Source of the DNA: Hymenobacter rigui | GTDB lineage: Bacteria > Bacteroidota > Bacteroidia > Cytophagales > Hymenobacteraceae | Direction: 5' to 3' | Length of the DNA stretch: 64,000 nucleotides | Assembly: GCF_003944715.1 (NCBI RefSeq) | Contig: NZ_RWIT01000001.1 | Span: 186,001-250,000 of the forward strand | Notes under the pieces: generated by a model | Seen by the model: only the letters and a program-made list of their open reading frames with translations | Told to the model about the DNA's origin: nothing | Databases searched by the model: none | Shown: one piece after another, positions 6,633 through 18,038 of the stretch | How the letters are laid out: every line of letters begins with the position of its first letter | How positions within the stretch are numbered: the stretch's first letter is position 1 | Position numbers and translations under genes: made by a program

Positions 6633-8642
6633 ATGCACTTCGACCGCAAGGACTACTCGAACGACACCCTGCTCCACCTCTACCAGCACCTGCTCAAGCC
6701 GCGCATGATTGAGGAGAAAATGCTTATTCTGCTCCGCCAGGGCAAAGTGAGCAAGTGGTTTTCGGGCATCGGGCAGGAGGCTATTTCGGTGGGCAGCACC
6801 CTGGCTCTGGATGCCGACGAGTACATTCTGCCCCTGCACCGCAACCTGGGCGTGTTCACGGGCCGCAACGTGCCCCTCGACCGGCTGTTTGCACAGTGGC
6901 AGGGCAAAACCCACGGCTTCAGCAAGGGCCGGGATAGGTCGTTCCACTTCGGCACCAACGAGCACCACATCGTGGGCATGATTTCGCACCTGGGGCCGCA
7001 GCTGGCCGTGGCCGGCGGCATTGCCTTGGCCGATACGCTGGAGGACCGCCCCAAAGTAACTGTCACTTACAGCGGCGACGGCGGCGCTTCGGAGGGCGAC
7101 TTTCACGAGGCCCTGAACGTGGCGGCCGTGTGGCAGCTGCCGGTCATCTTCATCATTGAAAACAACGGCTACGGCCTCAGCACGCCCAGCAACGAGCAGT
7201 TCCGCTTCCGCTACTTCGTGGACAAAGGCCCCGCCTACGGCATGGAAGCCGTGCAGGTAGATGGCAACAACGTGCTGGAAGTGTACGACACCGTGCGCCG
7301 CCTGGCCGAGGACCTGCGCCAGAACCCCCGCCCCGTGCTGCTGGAGGCCCTCACCTTCCGCATGCGCGGCCATGAGGAAGCCAGCGGCACCAAGTACGTG
7401 CCCCAGGAGCTGTTTGAGCAGTGGGCCCAGAAAGACCCGGTGGAGAACTACGAGAAGTGGCTCCTGCAGGAAGGGATTCTGGACGAAGAAGCCCGCATGC
7501 GCTTCCGCGAAACCATCAAGCGCGAAATCGAAGAAGGCCTGCGCCTGGCCGACGCCGAGCCCATGCCCACCGCCAGCCTGGAGCAGGAAGTCGGCGACAT
7601 GTACCGCAGTTTTGTGCCTAGTGATGAGTGCTTAGTGCTTAGTCCGAACGACCTAAGCACCAAGCATCAGGCACTAAGCACTACCGACAAACGCTACGTC
7701 GATGCCATTTCCGACGGGCTGCGCCAGAGCATGGAGCGCTACCCCGACCTGGTTCTCATGGGTCAGGATATTGCCGAGTACGGCGGCGTGTTCAAGATTA
7801 CCGATGGCTTCGTGGCGCAGTTCGGTAAGGGTCGGGTGCGCAACACGCCCCTCTGCGAATCGGCCATTGTAGGTGCGGGCCTGGGCCTGAGCATCAAGGG
7901 TAAGAAAGCCATGGTAGAAATGCAGTTTGCCGATTTCGTGACCTGCGGCTTCAACCAGATTGTGAACAACCTGGCCAAGAGCCACTACCGCTGGGGCCAG
8001 AACGCCGACGTGGTGGTGCGCATGCCCACCGGCGCCGGTACCGCCGCCGGCCCGTTCCACTCGCAAAGCAACGAGGCCTGGTTTACCCATACGCCCGGCC
8101 TGAAAGTGGTATTCCCCAGCAACCCCGTGGATGCCAAAGGCCTGCTCTGCGCCGCCTTTGAGGATCCCAACCCGGTGATGTACTTCGAGCATAAGCTGCT
8201 CTACCGCAGCATCTCCGCCCCCGTGCCCGATGCCTACTACACCACGCCCATCGGGAAAGCTGCGCTGGTGCGGGAAGGACAGGAAATGAGCATTATCACC
8301 TACGGCGCGGGCGTACACTGGGCGTTGGCCGCCGTGCAGGAGCTGGGCGTGGATGCTGATATTCTGGACCTGCGCACCCTGCTGCCCTGGGATGAGGACG
8401 CCGTGCGCCAAACGGTGGAGAAAAACGGCCGCGTGATTCTGCTGCACGAAGACACCCTCACCGGCGGCCTGGCCGGCGAAATCGGGGCCTGGATTGCCGA
8501 GCACTGCTTCCGCAGCCTCGATGCGCCCATTCTGCGCGTAGCCTCCCTGGATACGGCCGTGCCCTTTGCGCCCTCGCTGGAAAAGCAGTTCCTGCCCCAG
8601 CAGCGCCTGCGTGAAGCCATTGAAAAGTTGCGCAGCTACTAA
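6633..8642 (+). CDS. 2-oxoacid dehydrogenase E1, fused alpha and beta subunits
   Basis: This 669-residue thiamine-diphosphate enzyme joins both E1 subunits in one chain. The alpha half (residues 1 to about 325) has the ThDP motif GDGGASEGDFHEALN...IIENN near residues 147-177. The beta half (from about 353) has MGQDIAEYGGVF, MPTGAGTAAGPFHSQ and a transketolase C-terminal domain (ILDLRTLLPWDEDAV). Such E1s decarboxylate pyruvate or branched-chain 2-oxoacids and pass the acyl group to a lipoylated E2, but the substrate cannot be fixed from sequence. The matching E2 is not adjacent. The linker between the halves is encoded by a copy of a palindromic repeat that is otherwise intergenic here, giving the unrelated-looking peptide SDECLVLSPNDLSTKHQALS. 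Confidence 0.9.
   Translation: MHFDRKDYSNDTLLHLYQHLLKPRMIEEKMLILLRQGKVSKWFSGIGQEAISVGSTLALDADEYILPLHRNLGVFTGRNVPLDRLFAQWQGKTHGFSKGRDRSFHFGTNEHHIVGMISHLGPQLAVAGGIALADTLEDRPKVTVTYSGDGGASEGDFHEALNVAAVWQLPVIFIIENNGYGLSTPSNEQFRFRYFVDKGPAYGMEAVQVDGNNVLEVYDTVRRLAEDLRQNPRPVLLEALTFRMRGHEEASGTKYVPQELFEQWAQKDPVENYEKWLLQEGILDEEARMRFRETIKREIEEGLRLADAEPMPTASLEQEVGDMYRSFVPSDECLVLSPNDLSTKHQALSTTDKRYVDAISDGLRQSMERYPDLVLMGQDIAEYGGVFKITDGFVAQFGKGRVRNTPLCESAIVGAGLGLSIKGKKAMVEMQFADFVTCGFNQIVNNLAKSHYRWGQNADVVVRMPTGAGTAAGPFHSQSNEAWFTHTPGLKVVFPSNPVDAKGLLCAAFEDPNPVMYFEHKLLYRSISAPVPDAYYTTPIGKAALVREGQEMSIITYGAGVHWALAAVQELGVDADILDLRTLLPWDEDAVRQTVEKNGRVILLHEDTLTGGLAGEIGAWIAEHCFRSLDAPILRVASLDTAVPFAPSLEKQFLPQQRLREAIEKLRSY
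7619..7683. repeat. Palindromic repeat (family A) inside the E1 coding sequence
   Basis: TGCTTAGTGCTTAG (7629-7642) pairs with CTAAGCACCAAGCA (7653-7666) with one mismatch. An outer TAGTG (7619-7623) pairs with CACTA (7679-7683). The same TTAG/GCACTAA vocabulary occurs in intergenic copies near 9.9, 13.6 and 18 kb. The reading frame stays open through it despite several out-of-frame TAG and TAA triplets. Confidence 0.75.
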
Positions 8643-8646
8643 CGCA

Positions 8647-8747
8647 GCGCGCAGCTCCGCTCCGCGCACGAGCCAAAGGCGAGTATCCTGGTACTGCTCT
8701 ATTCGCGCAACTCTACTTTCGCTTGTGCGCGAAGCGGAGTTGCGCGC
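8647..8747. repeat. Large imperfect inverted repeat (family B-like) after the E1 gene
   Basis: A 26-nt arm at 8647-8672 (starts GCGCGCAGCTCCGC) is repeated inverted at 8722-8747 with three mismatches. The spacer is 49 nt. It begins 4 nt after the E1 stop codon and could act as an mRNA 3' stabiliser or a terminator. Confidence 0.7.
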
Positions 8748-8815
8748 TATCAGCTTACTGGCTTCTGTTCCGTAATTTGCCAGCTGTAACTGCTGCTCAG
8801 CCGAATTCCCATTAC

Positions 8816-9130
8816 ATGAAACTCTCCGGTCTTTTTCGCCACCTGCCTTTGCTGCTGGTAGCGGCCGTGCTGCTGCTGGCCATGCCGGCCTGCCATAGCT
8901 ACCGGATTCCGAACCCTCAGGGCCCACCGCAGCCGAAAGTGAAAAAGGCCAAAAATTCCGACAACGAATCAGCCGACGGACGGGCGCTGGACGTAGAGAA
9001 GGAAGCCGTGAAAACGCAGAAAAACAGCTACGATAAGAACGGTTTGCTTAAGAAGCCCAAAATGGAGCGCCGCCGCCTCAAGCATAAAGTAGGACAGCGG
9101 AAAATCCTGGGGATTACGCTGCCGTTTTAA
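8816..9130 (+). CDS. Small basic lipoprotein, unknown function
   Basis: This 104-residue protein has a lipoprotein signal peptide: a hydrophobic stretch (LLLVAAVLLLAMPAC) with the cysteine in a lipobox-like AMPAC context. The mature part is short, very rich in Lys and Arg (KVKKAKNSDNES, KKPKMERRRLKHK) and ends GITLPF. I recognise no domain. The ATG at 8816 is chosen because the signal peptide begins there. The next gene also encodes a small basic exported protein, and the two may form a pair. Confidence 0.65.
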   Translation: MKLSGLFRHLPLLLVAAVLLLAMPACHSYRIPNPQGPPQPKVKKAKNSDNESADGRALDVEKEAVKTQKNSYDKNGLLKKPKMERRRLKHKVGQRKILGITLPF

Positions 9131-9198
9131 ACTGTTTGGCCGTTATGCGGTCTGTTATCTGTTCTCCCGTCTCCCACCGTTTTACCCCGTATCTTCCT

Positions 9199-9528
9199 AT
9201 GCGCTACCTGTTATTCAGTCTGCTGCTGGCGTTGGCCGCTACTCCCGCGTGGGCCCAGCTGGAAGCTACCAGTCCGGCCCAACAGCGGGCGGCCAACCGC
9301 AAGGCCCTGCGGGATGCTGAGAAATTCAATGCCAAGTACAAGGATTCGCACCTGACTGTGACTAAAGCCGAGCTGAAGCATCAGGGCGGCGGCAAGCAGG
9401 AAGTGCTGGCACCTCCACCCGGTCAGGCCAGTTACCGCTTCGACCGGGACGGCACGCCCCGCGTAAGCGAACCATCCCGCATCAATTTGCGTCTGCGGAA
9501 GAAGCGCGACGCCGCTGGCGCGCAATAA
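9199..9528 (+). CDS. Small exported basic protein, unknown function
   Basis: This 109-residue protein has a signal peptide (MRYLLFSLLLALAATPAWAQ) with an AWA cleavage site. The mature chain is charged and helical at first (QQRAANRKALRDAEKFNAKY). It then has SYRFDRDGTPRVSEPSRINLRLRKKRD near its end. No known domain is recognised. It lies 68 nt after the preceding lipoprotein gene and 23 nt before ytxJ on the same strand, so the three could form one transcript. ATG 9199 is preferred over the upstream ATG at 9136 because the signal peptide starts there. Confidence 0.65.
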   Translation: MRYLLFSLLLALAATPAWAQLEATSPAQQRAANRKALRDAEKFNAKYKDSHLTVTKAELKHQGGGKQEVLAPPPGQASYRFDRDGTPRVSEPSRINLRLRKKRDAAGAQ

Positions 9529-9551
9529 ATTTCACCGAACTCCTCTCATAT

Positions 9552-9896
9552 ATGGCACCCTGGCAACCCCTCACCCAATCGGAGCAACTCAACGATATCG
9601 TCCGCGAATCGTTCGAGCAGCCGGTTATCATTTTCAAGCATAGTACCACCTGTTCCATCAGCGCCATGGCCAAAGGCAAGGTGGAGCGGCAGTGGGCTGA
9701 TGCCGGCCTCGAAAACGCCAAAATCTATTACCTGGATTTGCTGCGCTTCCGGCCCATTTCTCAGGAAATAGCCCAGAAATTCAGCGTACACCACGAGTCG
9801 CCGCAGCTGTTGCTCATCCAGAACGGCGAATGCACCCTCGACTCCTCGCACATGGCTATTAAGCTCAGTGAGGTGAAGGAAGTTATCGGCGCGTAA
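9552..9896 (+). CDS. ytxJ: Bacilliredoxin-type monothiol protein YtxJ
   Basis: This is a 114-residue thioredoxin-fold protein. The single active-site cysteine is C34 in IFKHSTTCSISAMA, which matches the TCxIS motif of YtxJ (BrxC). These proteins are linked to bacillithiol and are thought to remove bacillithiol from modified proteins in the cytoplasm. The segment ENAKIYYLDLLRFRPIS and the ESPQLLLIQNGE beta-turn region are typical. No other bacillithiol gene is in the window. The adjacent convergent gene encodes an OsmC peroxidase-like protein, so both neighbours deal with thiol and peroxide stress. Confidence 0.85.
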   Translation: MAPWQPLTQSEQLNDIVRESFEQPVIIFKHSTTCSISAMAKGKVERQWADAGLENAKIYYLDLLRFRPISQEIAQKFSVHHESPQLLLIQNGECTLDSSHMAIKLSEVKEVIGA

Positions 9897-9897
9897 T

Positions 9898-9975
9898 TAG
9901 TTGTCGGTTGCTGGTTGTTAGTTGTCTGGCTGTTTTACTAAGCACTAACAACTGACAACCAGCAACTGACAACTA
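9898..9975. repeat. Palindromic repeat (family A) between convergent ytxJ and the OsmC gene
   Basis: The 28-nt arm at 9898-9925 (starts TAGTTGTCGGTTGCTGG) matches the inverted arm at 9948-9975 with two mismatches. Each arm is itself built from degenerate GTTGTCAG/GTTGCTG units. It probably terminates both transcripts. It ends one base before the OsmC stop codon. Confidence 0.8.
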
Positions 9976-9976
9976 G

Positions 9977-10384
9977 CTAAGCACTATACTCAAACCGAAC
10001 TTCCTGCCGGATTTCCGGGTTCAGGCTAAGCGCTACCGGGCAGGTTCGGGCGGCGTTTTCGAGGATAGTTCGCTCTTTCTCCGGGAGGGCAGCGGGCATC
10101 CGGAACGTCACATCAATCTGCCCGATGCGGCGCGGTTCCGCCAGCATGTGTTTGGTTACATCCCAGCTTACGCCCTGCAGATCTACGCCGTGTCGCTCCG
10201 CCACAATGCCCATAATGGTCATCATGCAGGAGCCCAGCGCGGCGCTAACCAGGTCGGTAGGAGAGAAGGCCTCACCCCGGCCGTGGTTGTCCACGGGGGC
10301 ATCGGTGAGGATGGTATTGCCGGAGGCCACGTGGGTGGCTTCGGTGCGCAGATGGCCGGCGTAGCAGGCGGTGGCTGTACTCAT
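9977..10384 (-). CDS. OsmC family peroxidase-like protein
   Basis: This 135-residue protein belongs to the OsmC/Ohr fold. The two expected redox cysteines are visible: C53 in SAALGSCMMTIMG and C115 in AARTCPVALSL. The NHGRGEAFSPTDLV segment before the first cysteine is also typical. OsmC-type proteins reduce organic hydroperoxides in the cytoplasm, often with lipoyl or other thiol donors. The sequence is closer to the YhfA/OsmC-like group than to Ohr, but I cannot place it exactly. It converges on ytxJ across a palindromic repeat. Confidence 0.85.
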   Translation of the reverse strand: MSTATACYAGHLRTEATHVASGNTILTDAPVDNHGRGEAFSPTDLVSAALGSCMMTIMGIVAERHGVDLQGVSWDVTKHMLAEPRRIGQIDVTFRMPAALPEKERTILENAARTCPVALSLNPEIRQEVRFEYSA

Positions 10385-10427
10385 AAACGTGTCGAAATTA
10401 GAACCAGGGTATGCGGGTAAATTTACG

Positions 10428-10435
10428 TACTTTCG
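10428..10435 (+). promoter_or_regulatory. -7-like box (TACTTTCG)
   Basis: TACTTTCG lies downstream of the longest possible start of the following gene. That start could therefore not be used from this promoter, which favours GTG 10504. Confidence 0.45.
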
Positions 10436-10503
10436 ATAGGGTTGGCGGCCGGAAGCTGCTGAGCCGGCGTTTTCTCCACTGCCTTTCTATTCCGTTTAAA
10501 CCC

Positions 10504-11301
10504 GTGCGTACTTCGCTTGTTTTCGGCAGCAGCCTGCTATTGGCCACGGCGGGCATAGTTTCCCATGCCCAGGCTCAGCAAACCCAAACGCTGGCTTCCA
10601 GCACCGATGAGCCTTCCTACCGCAAGGAGTTTGTGTACGGAGTCAACTTCAACACGCGGGGTGGCCTGATAGGGGGCGCTACCGTGCGCTCTACCCGCCT
10701 GCTTAACCAGGACTGGGCCCGGTTCTGGAGCCTTGATCTGGTAGAAGTGAAGCATCCCAAGGAGCAGAAAATTCCGACTAACTACGGTGGGGTAATTGTG
10801 TACGGCAAAAGCAACTACCTGTTTGTGGTGCGTCCATCCGTAGGGGTACAGCGGGTAATTTTTCGCAAAGCTCCCGACTCCGGGGTGCAGGTGAACGGGC
10901 TGCTGAGTGCCGGCCCTTCCATTGGCCTGGTGATGCCGTATTACATCAGCTACGATTACTCCGACCGGACTTCCAACCCTAACGCGCCGGCCACCGATAT
11001 CCGGAATGAGCAGTACGACCCCATGATCCATCGGAACCTGGGTGCCATTGTGGACCGCGCGCCGCTGTTTTCCGGGGTAGGTGAAACCAATATTCAGGTA
11101 GGAGCCCACATCCGGGGGGCACTCAGCTTCGAGTATGGCCGTTACCGCGACGCCGTAGCCGGCGTGGAGGTAGGAGCTATGGTGGAAGCCTATACCAAAG
11201 CGCCGCCCATTATTCGGGTAGCGGGTGTGTCAGACGAGTCGCTGAACGACCGGTTTATGCCTTCCGTGTACCTCACGGTGTACATAGGAACCCGTAACTA
11301 A
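10504..11301 (+). CDS. Predicted outer membrane beta-barrel protein
   Basis: From the GTG at 10504 this is a 265-residue protein with a signal peptide (VRTSLVFGSSLLLATAGIV, then HAQAQQ). The rest has alternating hydrophobic and polar strands, for example FVYGVNFNTRGGLIGGATV, YLFVVRPSVGVQR and FMPSVYLTVYIGTRN at the C-terminus, as expected for a small barrel. No named family is recognised. An ATG at 10411 would add 31 residues, but it precedes the promoter-like box at 10428 and would bury the signal peptide. A strong terminator follows. Confidence 0.7.
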   Translation: MRTSLVFGSSLLLATAGIVSHAQAQQTQTLASSTDEPSYRKEFVYGVNFNTRGGLIGGATVRSTRLLNQDWARFWSLDLVEVKHPKEQKIPTNYGGVIVYGKSNYLFVVRPSVGVQRVIFRKAPDSGVQVNGLLSAGPSIGLVMPYYISYDYSDRTSNPNAPATDIRNEQYDPMIHRNLGAIVDRAPLFSGVGETNIQVGAHIRGALSFEYGRYRDAVAGVEVGAMVEAYTKAPPIIRVAGVSDESLNDRFMPSVYLTVYIGTRN

Positions 11302-11320
11302 CTACATTCTTTCTTATAGA

Positions 11321-11370
11321 AAAGCAGGAACGCCTGAACAGACTTTTCGTCGTTCGGGCGTTCCTGCTTT
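11321..11370 (+). terminator. Intrinsic terminator
   Basis: AAAGCAGGAACGCC (11321-11334) pairs with GGCGTTCCTGCTTT (11357-11370), with further pairing GAAC/GTTC inside. It begins 20 nt after the barrel gene. Confidence 0.8.
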
Positions 11371-11469
11371 CGAGTGTAGCAGGTAGGTTACCGGGGCATG
11401 AATACCCGTGGAAACCTCTGGCCGGTTGGAATTGTCTTACCAATAGAATTTTCCCCCACGCATTCCCCT

Positions 11470-11477
11470 TACCTTTG
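11470..11477 (+). promoter_or_regulatory. -7 promoter box (TACCTTTG) of lipA
   Basis: Exact TAnnTTTG match ending 4 nt before the lipA ATG. With the usual spacing, transcription would begin at or just inside the start codon. Confidence 0.6.
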
Positions 11478-11481
11478 CAGC

Positions 11482-12396
11482 ATGGATGAACTGTTGCTGA
11501 CTCTGCCCATCATTCAGCCCGAAGCGGCGGCCCCAGCGGCCCCCGCCAAACCGCGCAAGCCTGATTGGCTGCGCGTGAAGCTGCCCGTGGGACCTGCCTA
11601 CGCCAATGTCCGCCGCTTGGTGGATGAACATAAGCTGCATACCATTTGTGAAAGCGGCAACTGCCCCAACATGGGGGAGTGCTGGGGTGCTGGTACGGCT
11701 ACCTTCATGATTCTGGGTAACGTGTGCACGCGCTCCTGCTCATTCTGCGCCGTGGCCACTGGCCGCCCCAATGAGTACGACCTGGATGAGCCCCGCCGTG
11801 TAGCCGAAGCCATTCAGCTGATGGGGGTGAAGCACGCGGTAATTACCAGCGTAAACCGCGACGAGCTAAAGGACCGGGGTGCCAGCGTGTGGTATGAAAC
11901 TGTGGTGCAAACCAAGCAGCTCAGCCCCAGCACCACCATCGAAACCCTGATTCCGGACGTGAAAGCCAACTGGGCCGCGCTGGATACCATGATTGCCGGT
12001 GGCCAGGAAGTAGTATCGCACAACATGGAAACGGTGGGCAGCCTCTACCGCCTCGTGCGCCCTCAGGCCAAGTACGACCGGAGCCTGGAGCAGATCCGGC
12101 GGACCAAGGAAGCCGGCAAGCGCACCAAATCGGGTATTATGCTGGGTCTGGGTGAAACCAAGGAGGAGATGTACAAGGCCATGGATGACCTCGTAGCCAA
12201 CGGCCTTGATATTCTGACCCTCGGCCAGTACCTGCAGCCTACCAAGCGCCACATCGAAGTAGCGGAGTTCATTCACCCCGACCTCTTCGCACATTACAAA
12301 GAAGAAGGCCTGCGCCGTGGCCTGAAGTACGTGGAAAGCGGCCCGCTGGTACGTTCCAGCTACCACGCCGAGCGTCACGTAAACGTGCCGATTTAA
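11482..12396 (+). CDS. lipA: Lipoyl synthase
   Basis: This 304-residue radical SAM enzyme inserts two sulfurs into octanoyl groups on E2 and H proteins to form lipoate. Both cluster motifs are present: the auxiliary cluster [12 protein letters not shown] (C56, C61, C67) and the radical [11 protein letters not shown] (C82, C86, C89). The C-terminal auxiliary ligand region RSSYHAE is also kept. The start at 11482 follows the promoter box directly. An upstream ATG at 11398 would precede the promoter. The same window holds several users of lipoate (E1, gcvP, sucA, sucB, lpdA). LipB or LplA, which supplies the octanoyl or lipoyl group, is not seen. Confidence 0.95.
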   Translation: MDELLLTLPIIQPEAAAPAAPAKPRKPDWLRVKLPVGPAYANVRRLVDEHKLHTICESGNCPNMGECWGAGTATFMILGNVCTRSCSFCAVATGRPNEYDLDEPRRVAEAIQLMGVKHAVITSVNRDELKDRGASVWYETVVQTKQLSPSTTIETLIPDVKANWAALDTMIAGGQEVVSHNMETVGSLYRLVRPQAKYDRSLEQIRRTKEAGKRTKSGIMLGLGETKEEMYKAMDDLVANGLDILTLGQYLQPTKRHIEVAEFIHPDLFAHYKEEGLRRGLKYVESGPLVRSSYHAERHVNVPI

Positions 12397-12422
12397 TCGG
12401 TTGCCCATATCTGGGTTTCAAC

Positions 12423-12454
12423 AAAAAGCCCGCTTCCATGGAAGCGGGCTTTTT
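12423..12454 (+). terminator. Intrinsic terminator of lipA
   Basis: AAAAAGCCCGCTTCC (12423-12437) and GGAAGCGGGCTTTTT (12440-12454) form a 15-bp stem. It lies between convergent genes and can work in both directions. Confidence 0.9.
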
Positions 12455-12497
12455 GATTGTAGTATACTGGCCGCAAACTGCTGCAACTGCCCAATGC

Positions 12498-13100
12498 TTA
12501 GCGCCGGGCCTGCTCAGCGCCAGGAGGGTAGTTGCCCAAAATGCTGGTGACAATGCGCTGCACCTCAGCTTCTGAAATGGTTTGCTGATCTACCTGCGCC
12601 TGGCCTTGGCCACGCCATGCCAGCTCTTTACGCTGTACGTCCACGAAATCCAGGATTACCGTGCCGGCTTTGTAATCGACTACGCCTTGATTGAAGCCGC
12701 GGTTGTACCATCCGTAGCTGTAGTAAGGGTAGCCAAACGGGCCGTAGGGTGAGCCGGTGGCGCGCTGTTTATCCTCCACGCGGGCACTATAAGCTACATA
12801 TAGGTCCGGATTCTTCTCAGAATACGTCAGCCCTTTTTGGGCTAGTTGCTGCTCTACGGCGGTTCGGATACGCTTGTCCAGAAACGATTCGTAGCCTTTA
12901 GCCGGGCCGCCCTCCGTATCAACAGTTTGTTTTGGGTACCATGCCCAGGTTTTGTAGGCGCGGAAATTCACAGAATGATCAAAATCGGCGGTTACCCCCA
13001 CCCGGGAGGTAGTTGCGCAGCTGCTGGCACCCAGCAGCACACCCAGGGTCAGGAGTGAAACTGCCACCGGACGGGTCAGAAAACGAAAAATGCGGTTCAT
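12498..13100 (-). CDS. DUF4136 family lipoprotein
   Basis: This 200-residue protein has a lipoprotein signal (LLTLGVLLGASSC, cysteine after GASS). The body matches the DUF4136 pattern: VTADFDHSVNFRAYKTWAW near the start, then DKRIRTAVEQQLAQKGL, NPDLYVAYSA, a Tyr/Gly/Pro-rich loop (SPYGPFGYPYYSYGWY) and GTVILDFVDVQRKELAWRG. The function of the family is unknown; members are anchored in the envelope. It converges with lipA and shares its terminator. Confidence 0.8.
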   Translation of the reverse strand: MNRIFRFLTRPVAVSLLTLGVLLGASSCATTSRVGVTADFDHSVNFRAYKTWAWYPKQTVDTEGGPAKGYESFLDKRIRTAVEQQLAQKGLTYSEKNPDLYVAYSARVEDKQRATGSPYGPFGYPYYSYGWYNRGFNQGVVDYKAGTVILDFVDVQRKELAWRGQGQAQVDQQTISEAEVQRIVTSILGNYPPGAEQARR

Positions 13101-13314
13101 ATAGGCAGAGTATCAGGGTGAAGAGGCCGCTCATTCATACGTAGTAGTATGTGAGCGGTGCTCCGATTATTTAAACACATCCACTTATACGCTCGTTCCC
13201 GCTTTCGAACAGCCGTACAGAATAAATCCTACCAGAATGTAATCCCGCAAATTCTTTTTGATCTTAAAATATCCCTATCTTTTGCAGAGAATAAAATTCC
13301 TGCGTTTTGTATAT

Positions 13315-13611
13315 ATGAAAAAAATTCTACTCGGTATTGGCAGCCTAGCCGTGTTGGCATCCTGTAGCGCTTCCAAGGACGAATCCCGTTCTAACCGCAC
13401 CTCCACAACTCCCGTGGCCCACAATACAGTGGTAGAGTGTGTCCTCTATGATGGCATGACCAAAGAATCGCAGCAGCTCACAACAGTAAGCTCCGGCAAT
13501 GAAGTGCAGGTAATGGATACCGTGGATGCTTACTTCCTGAAAGTGCGTGTAACGGCTGCCGGTAAAACTCAGAATGGCTACATGTATCGTACCTGCTTTG
13601 GCAAACGGTAG
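13315..13611 (+). CDS. Small lipoprotein, unknown function
   Basis: This 98-residue protein begins MKKILLGIGSLAVLASC with a clear lipobox (VLASC). The mature part starts with a Ser/Thr-rich linker, followed by a compact domain (VVECVLYDGMTKESQQLTT...YFLKVRV) ending NGYMYRTCFGKR. Two further cysteines may form a disulfide. I recognise no family. An upstream in-frame start at 13258 is less likely because the signal peptide begins at 13315. The upstream DNA is AT-rich (13.2-13.3 kb) and probably holds the promoter. Confidence 0.7.
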   Translation: MKKILLGIGSLAVLASCSASKDESRSNRTSTTPVAHNTVVECVLYDGMTKESQQLTTVSSGNEVQVMDTVDAYFLKVRVTAAGKTQNGYMYRTCFGKR

Positions 13612-13615
13612 AGCG

Positions 13616-13652
13616 TAGTGCCTGGTGCTTAGTTGTTAGTGCTTAGTATCAG
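13616..13652. repeat. Half copy of the family A repeat
   Basis: The segment reads TAGTGCCTGGTGCTTAG, then TTGTTAGTGCTTAGTATCAG. These are the same words as in the repeat inside the E1 gene and at 9.9 kb, but here without a full opposing arm. Confidence 0.55.
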
Positions 13653-13672
13653 GTAGCGCGAAAACGTACCAA

Positions 13673-13706
13673 AAAAAGCCCCGCCGTAACCACGGCGGGG
13701 CTTTTT
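13673..13706. terminator. Intrinsic terminator between convergent genes
   Basis: AAAAAGCCCCGCCGT pairs with ACGGCGGGGCTTTTT. It ends 15 nt before the gcvP stop codon and serves the lipoprotein gene and gcvP. Confidence 0.9.
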
Positions 13707-13721
13707 CATACATTCTAAGCT

Positions 13722-16646
<2,925 letters not shown>

Positions 16647-16695
16647 AAAGAGAAGGGTGAGGGTGGCAATGCAAGCGGCCCCAACGGAGCCCCTA

Positions 16696-16703
16696 CAAAG
16701 GTA
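16696..16703 (-). promoter_or_regulatory. -7 promoter box (TACCTTTG) of gcvP
   Basis: The minus strand reads TACCTTTG, 49 nt before the gcvP ATG, within the divergent intergenic region. Confidence 0.6.
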
Positions 16704-16822
16704 GCGCGAAAAGGCTTCACCCTTAAACCGATAAGTGGGCAAATGTTTAGCCCGGCGGCTGCAAAGTGGGACTCAACAATTTTCCGCAGATTTAGCCCCC
16801 GAAACCCACCCGTTCCCACCGC

Positions 16823-18034
16823 ATGCGCCCTGTTACCATTGGCCTGATCCGAGAAGGCAAAACTCCGCCCGATAAACGCGTTCCGCTCACCCCCAAAAAA
16901 TGCACCGAGGCCGAAGCCCGTTTCCCCGGCCTGAAAATAGTAGCCCAGGAAAGCCCCATCCGCTGCTTCTCCGACCAGGAATACCGCAACCTGGGCTTGG
17001 AAGTGCGCCCCGGCGTGTCGGATTGTGACATTCTGATGGGGGTGAAGGAAGTGCCCGTGGCGCAGCTCATTCCCAACAAAACCTACCTGTTCTTCTCGCA
17101 CACCGTGAAAAAACAGCCCGCCAACCGGGAACTGCTGCGGCAGGTGCTGGCCAAGAATATTACCCTGATTGACTACGAGCTGCTCACCAACGAAAACGGG
17201 GAGCGAATTGTAGCCTTCGGGCGCTGGGCCGGTATTGTGGGGGCCTACAACGGTTTGCTCACCTACGGCCGCAAGCATGGCCTCTACGAGCTGAAGCCGG
17301 CCTATGAGTGCGTGGATATGGAGGATATGCAGGAGGAGTTCTTCAAGGTAAAGCGCCTGCCCCCCATCAAAATTGCCGTAACCGGTACCGGCCGCGTGGG
17401 GCAGGGTGCGGTAGAAGTGCTGGACATGATGGGCATCCGGCGGGTGAGCGTGTACGATTACCTCTACCACGACTTCACCGAGCCCGTGTACTGCCAGCTG
17501 CGCAGCTCCGACTACAACCGCCGCCGCGACGGTCGGGTGTGGGATACGCCTGATTTTCACCGCAACCCCCACGAGTACGAAAGCACTTTTCAGAACTTTC
17601 TGCCCGTAACCAATCTGCTCATTGCCTGCGCCTACTGGCATCCGCAGGGCCCCCGGCTGTTCTCGGAGCACGACACCCGCCGCTCCCATTTTCGCCTCGA
17701 TACCATTGCCGATGTGACCTGCGACGTGGACGGCTCCATCCCGACCACCAAGCGCAGCAGCACCATTCAGGAACCGGCCTTCGACTACAACCCCACCACC
17801 AGCGAGCTGGAACCCGCCTACTCCCGGCCCGATAACATCACCATCATGGCCGTGGACAACCTGCCCTGCGAGCTGCCGCGCAACGCCAGCCGGGACTTCG
17901 GCCGCCAGCTGATTGATAACGTACTGCCCCACCTGCTGCACGAGGGCGGCGACGCGGTGATTGAGCGAGCCACCATTGCCCGCAATGGCCAACTCACCGA
18001 GCGGTACCAATACCTGCAAGATTACGTGGCGTAG
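16823..18034 (+). CDS. Saccharopine dehydrogenase-like (lysine-forming type) oxidoreductase
   Basis: This 403-residue protein begins with an alanine dehydrogenase/PNT-type N-terminal domain (TIGLIREGKTPPDKRVPLTPKK). It has a Rossmann NAD-binding turn in IAVTGTGRVGQGAVEVLDMMG. The central segment DVTCDVDGSIPTTKRSSTI and the late DNLPCELPRNASRDFGRQL resemble the LYS1-type saccharopine dehydrogenase. That enzyme splits saccharopine to lysine and 2-oxoglutarate. In Bacteroidota such proteins are common, but their true substrate is rarely tested, so the reaction is uncertain. A family A repeat and a terminator follow. Confidence 0.8.
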   Translation: MRPVTIGLIREGKTPPDKRVPLTPKKCTEAEARFPGLKIVAQESPIRCFSDQEYRNLGLEVRPGVSDCDILMGVKEVPVAQLIPNKTYLFFSHTVKKQPANRELLRQVLAKNITLIDYELLTNENGERIVAFGRWAGIVGAYNGLLTYGRKHGLYELKPAYECVDMEDMQEEFFKVKRLPPIKIAVTGTGRVGQGAVEVLDMMGIRRVSVYDYLYHDFTEPVYCQLRSSDYNRRRDGRVWDTPDFHRNPHEYESTFQNFLPVTNLLIACAYWHPQGPRLFSEHDTRRSHFRLDTIADVTCDVDGSIPTTKRSSTIQEPAFDYNPTTSELEPAYSRPDNITIMAVDNLPCELPRNASRDFGRQLIDNVLPHLLHEGGDAVIERATIARNGQLTERYQYLQDYVA

Positions 18035-18038
18035 GCTT

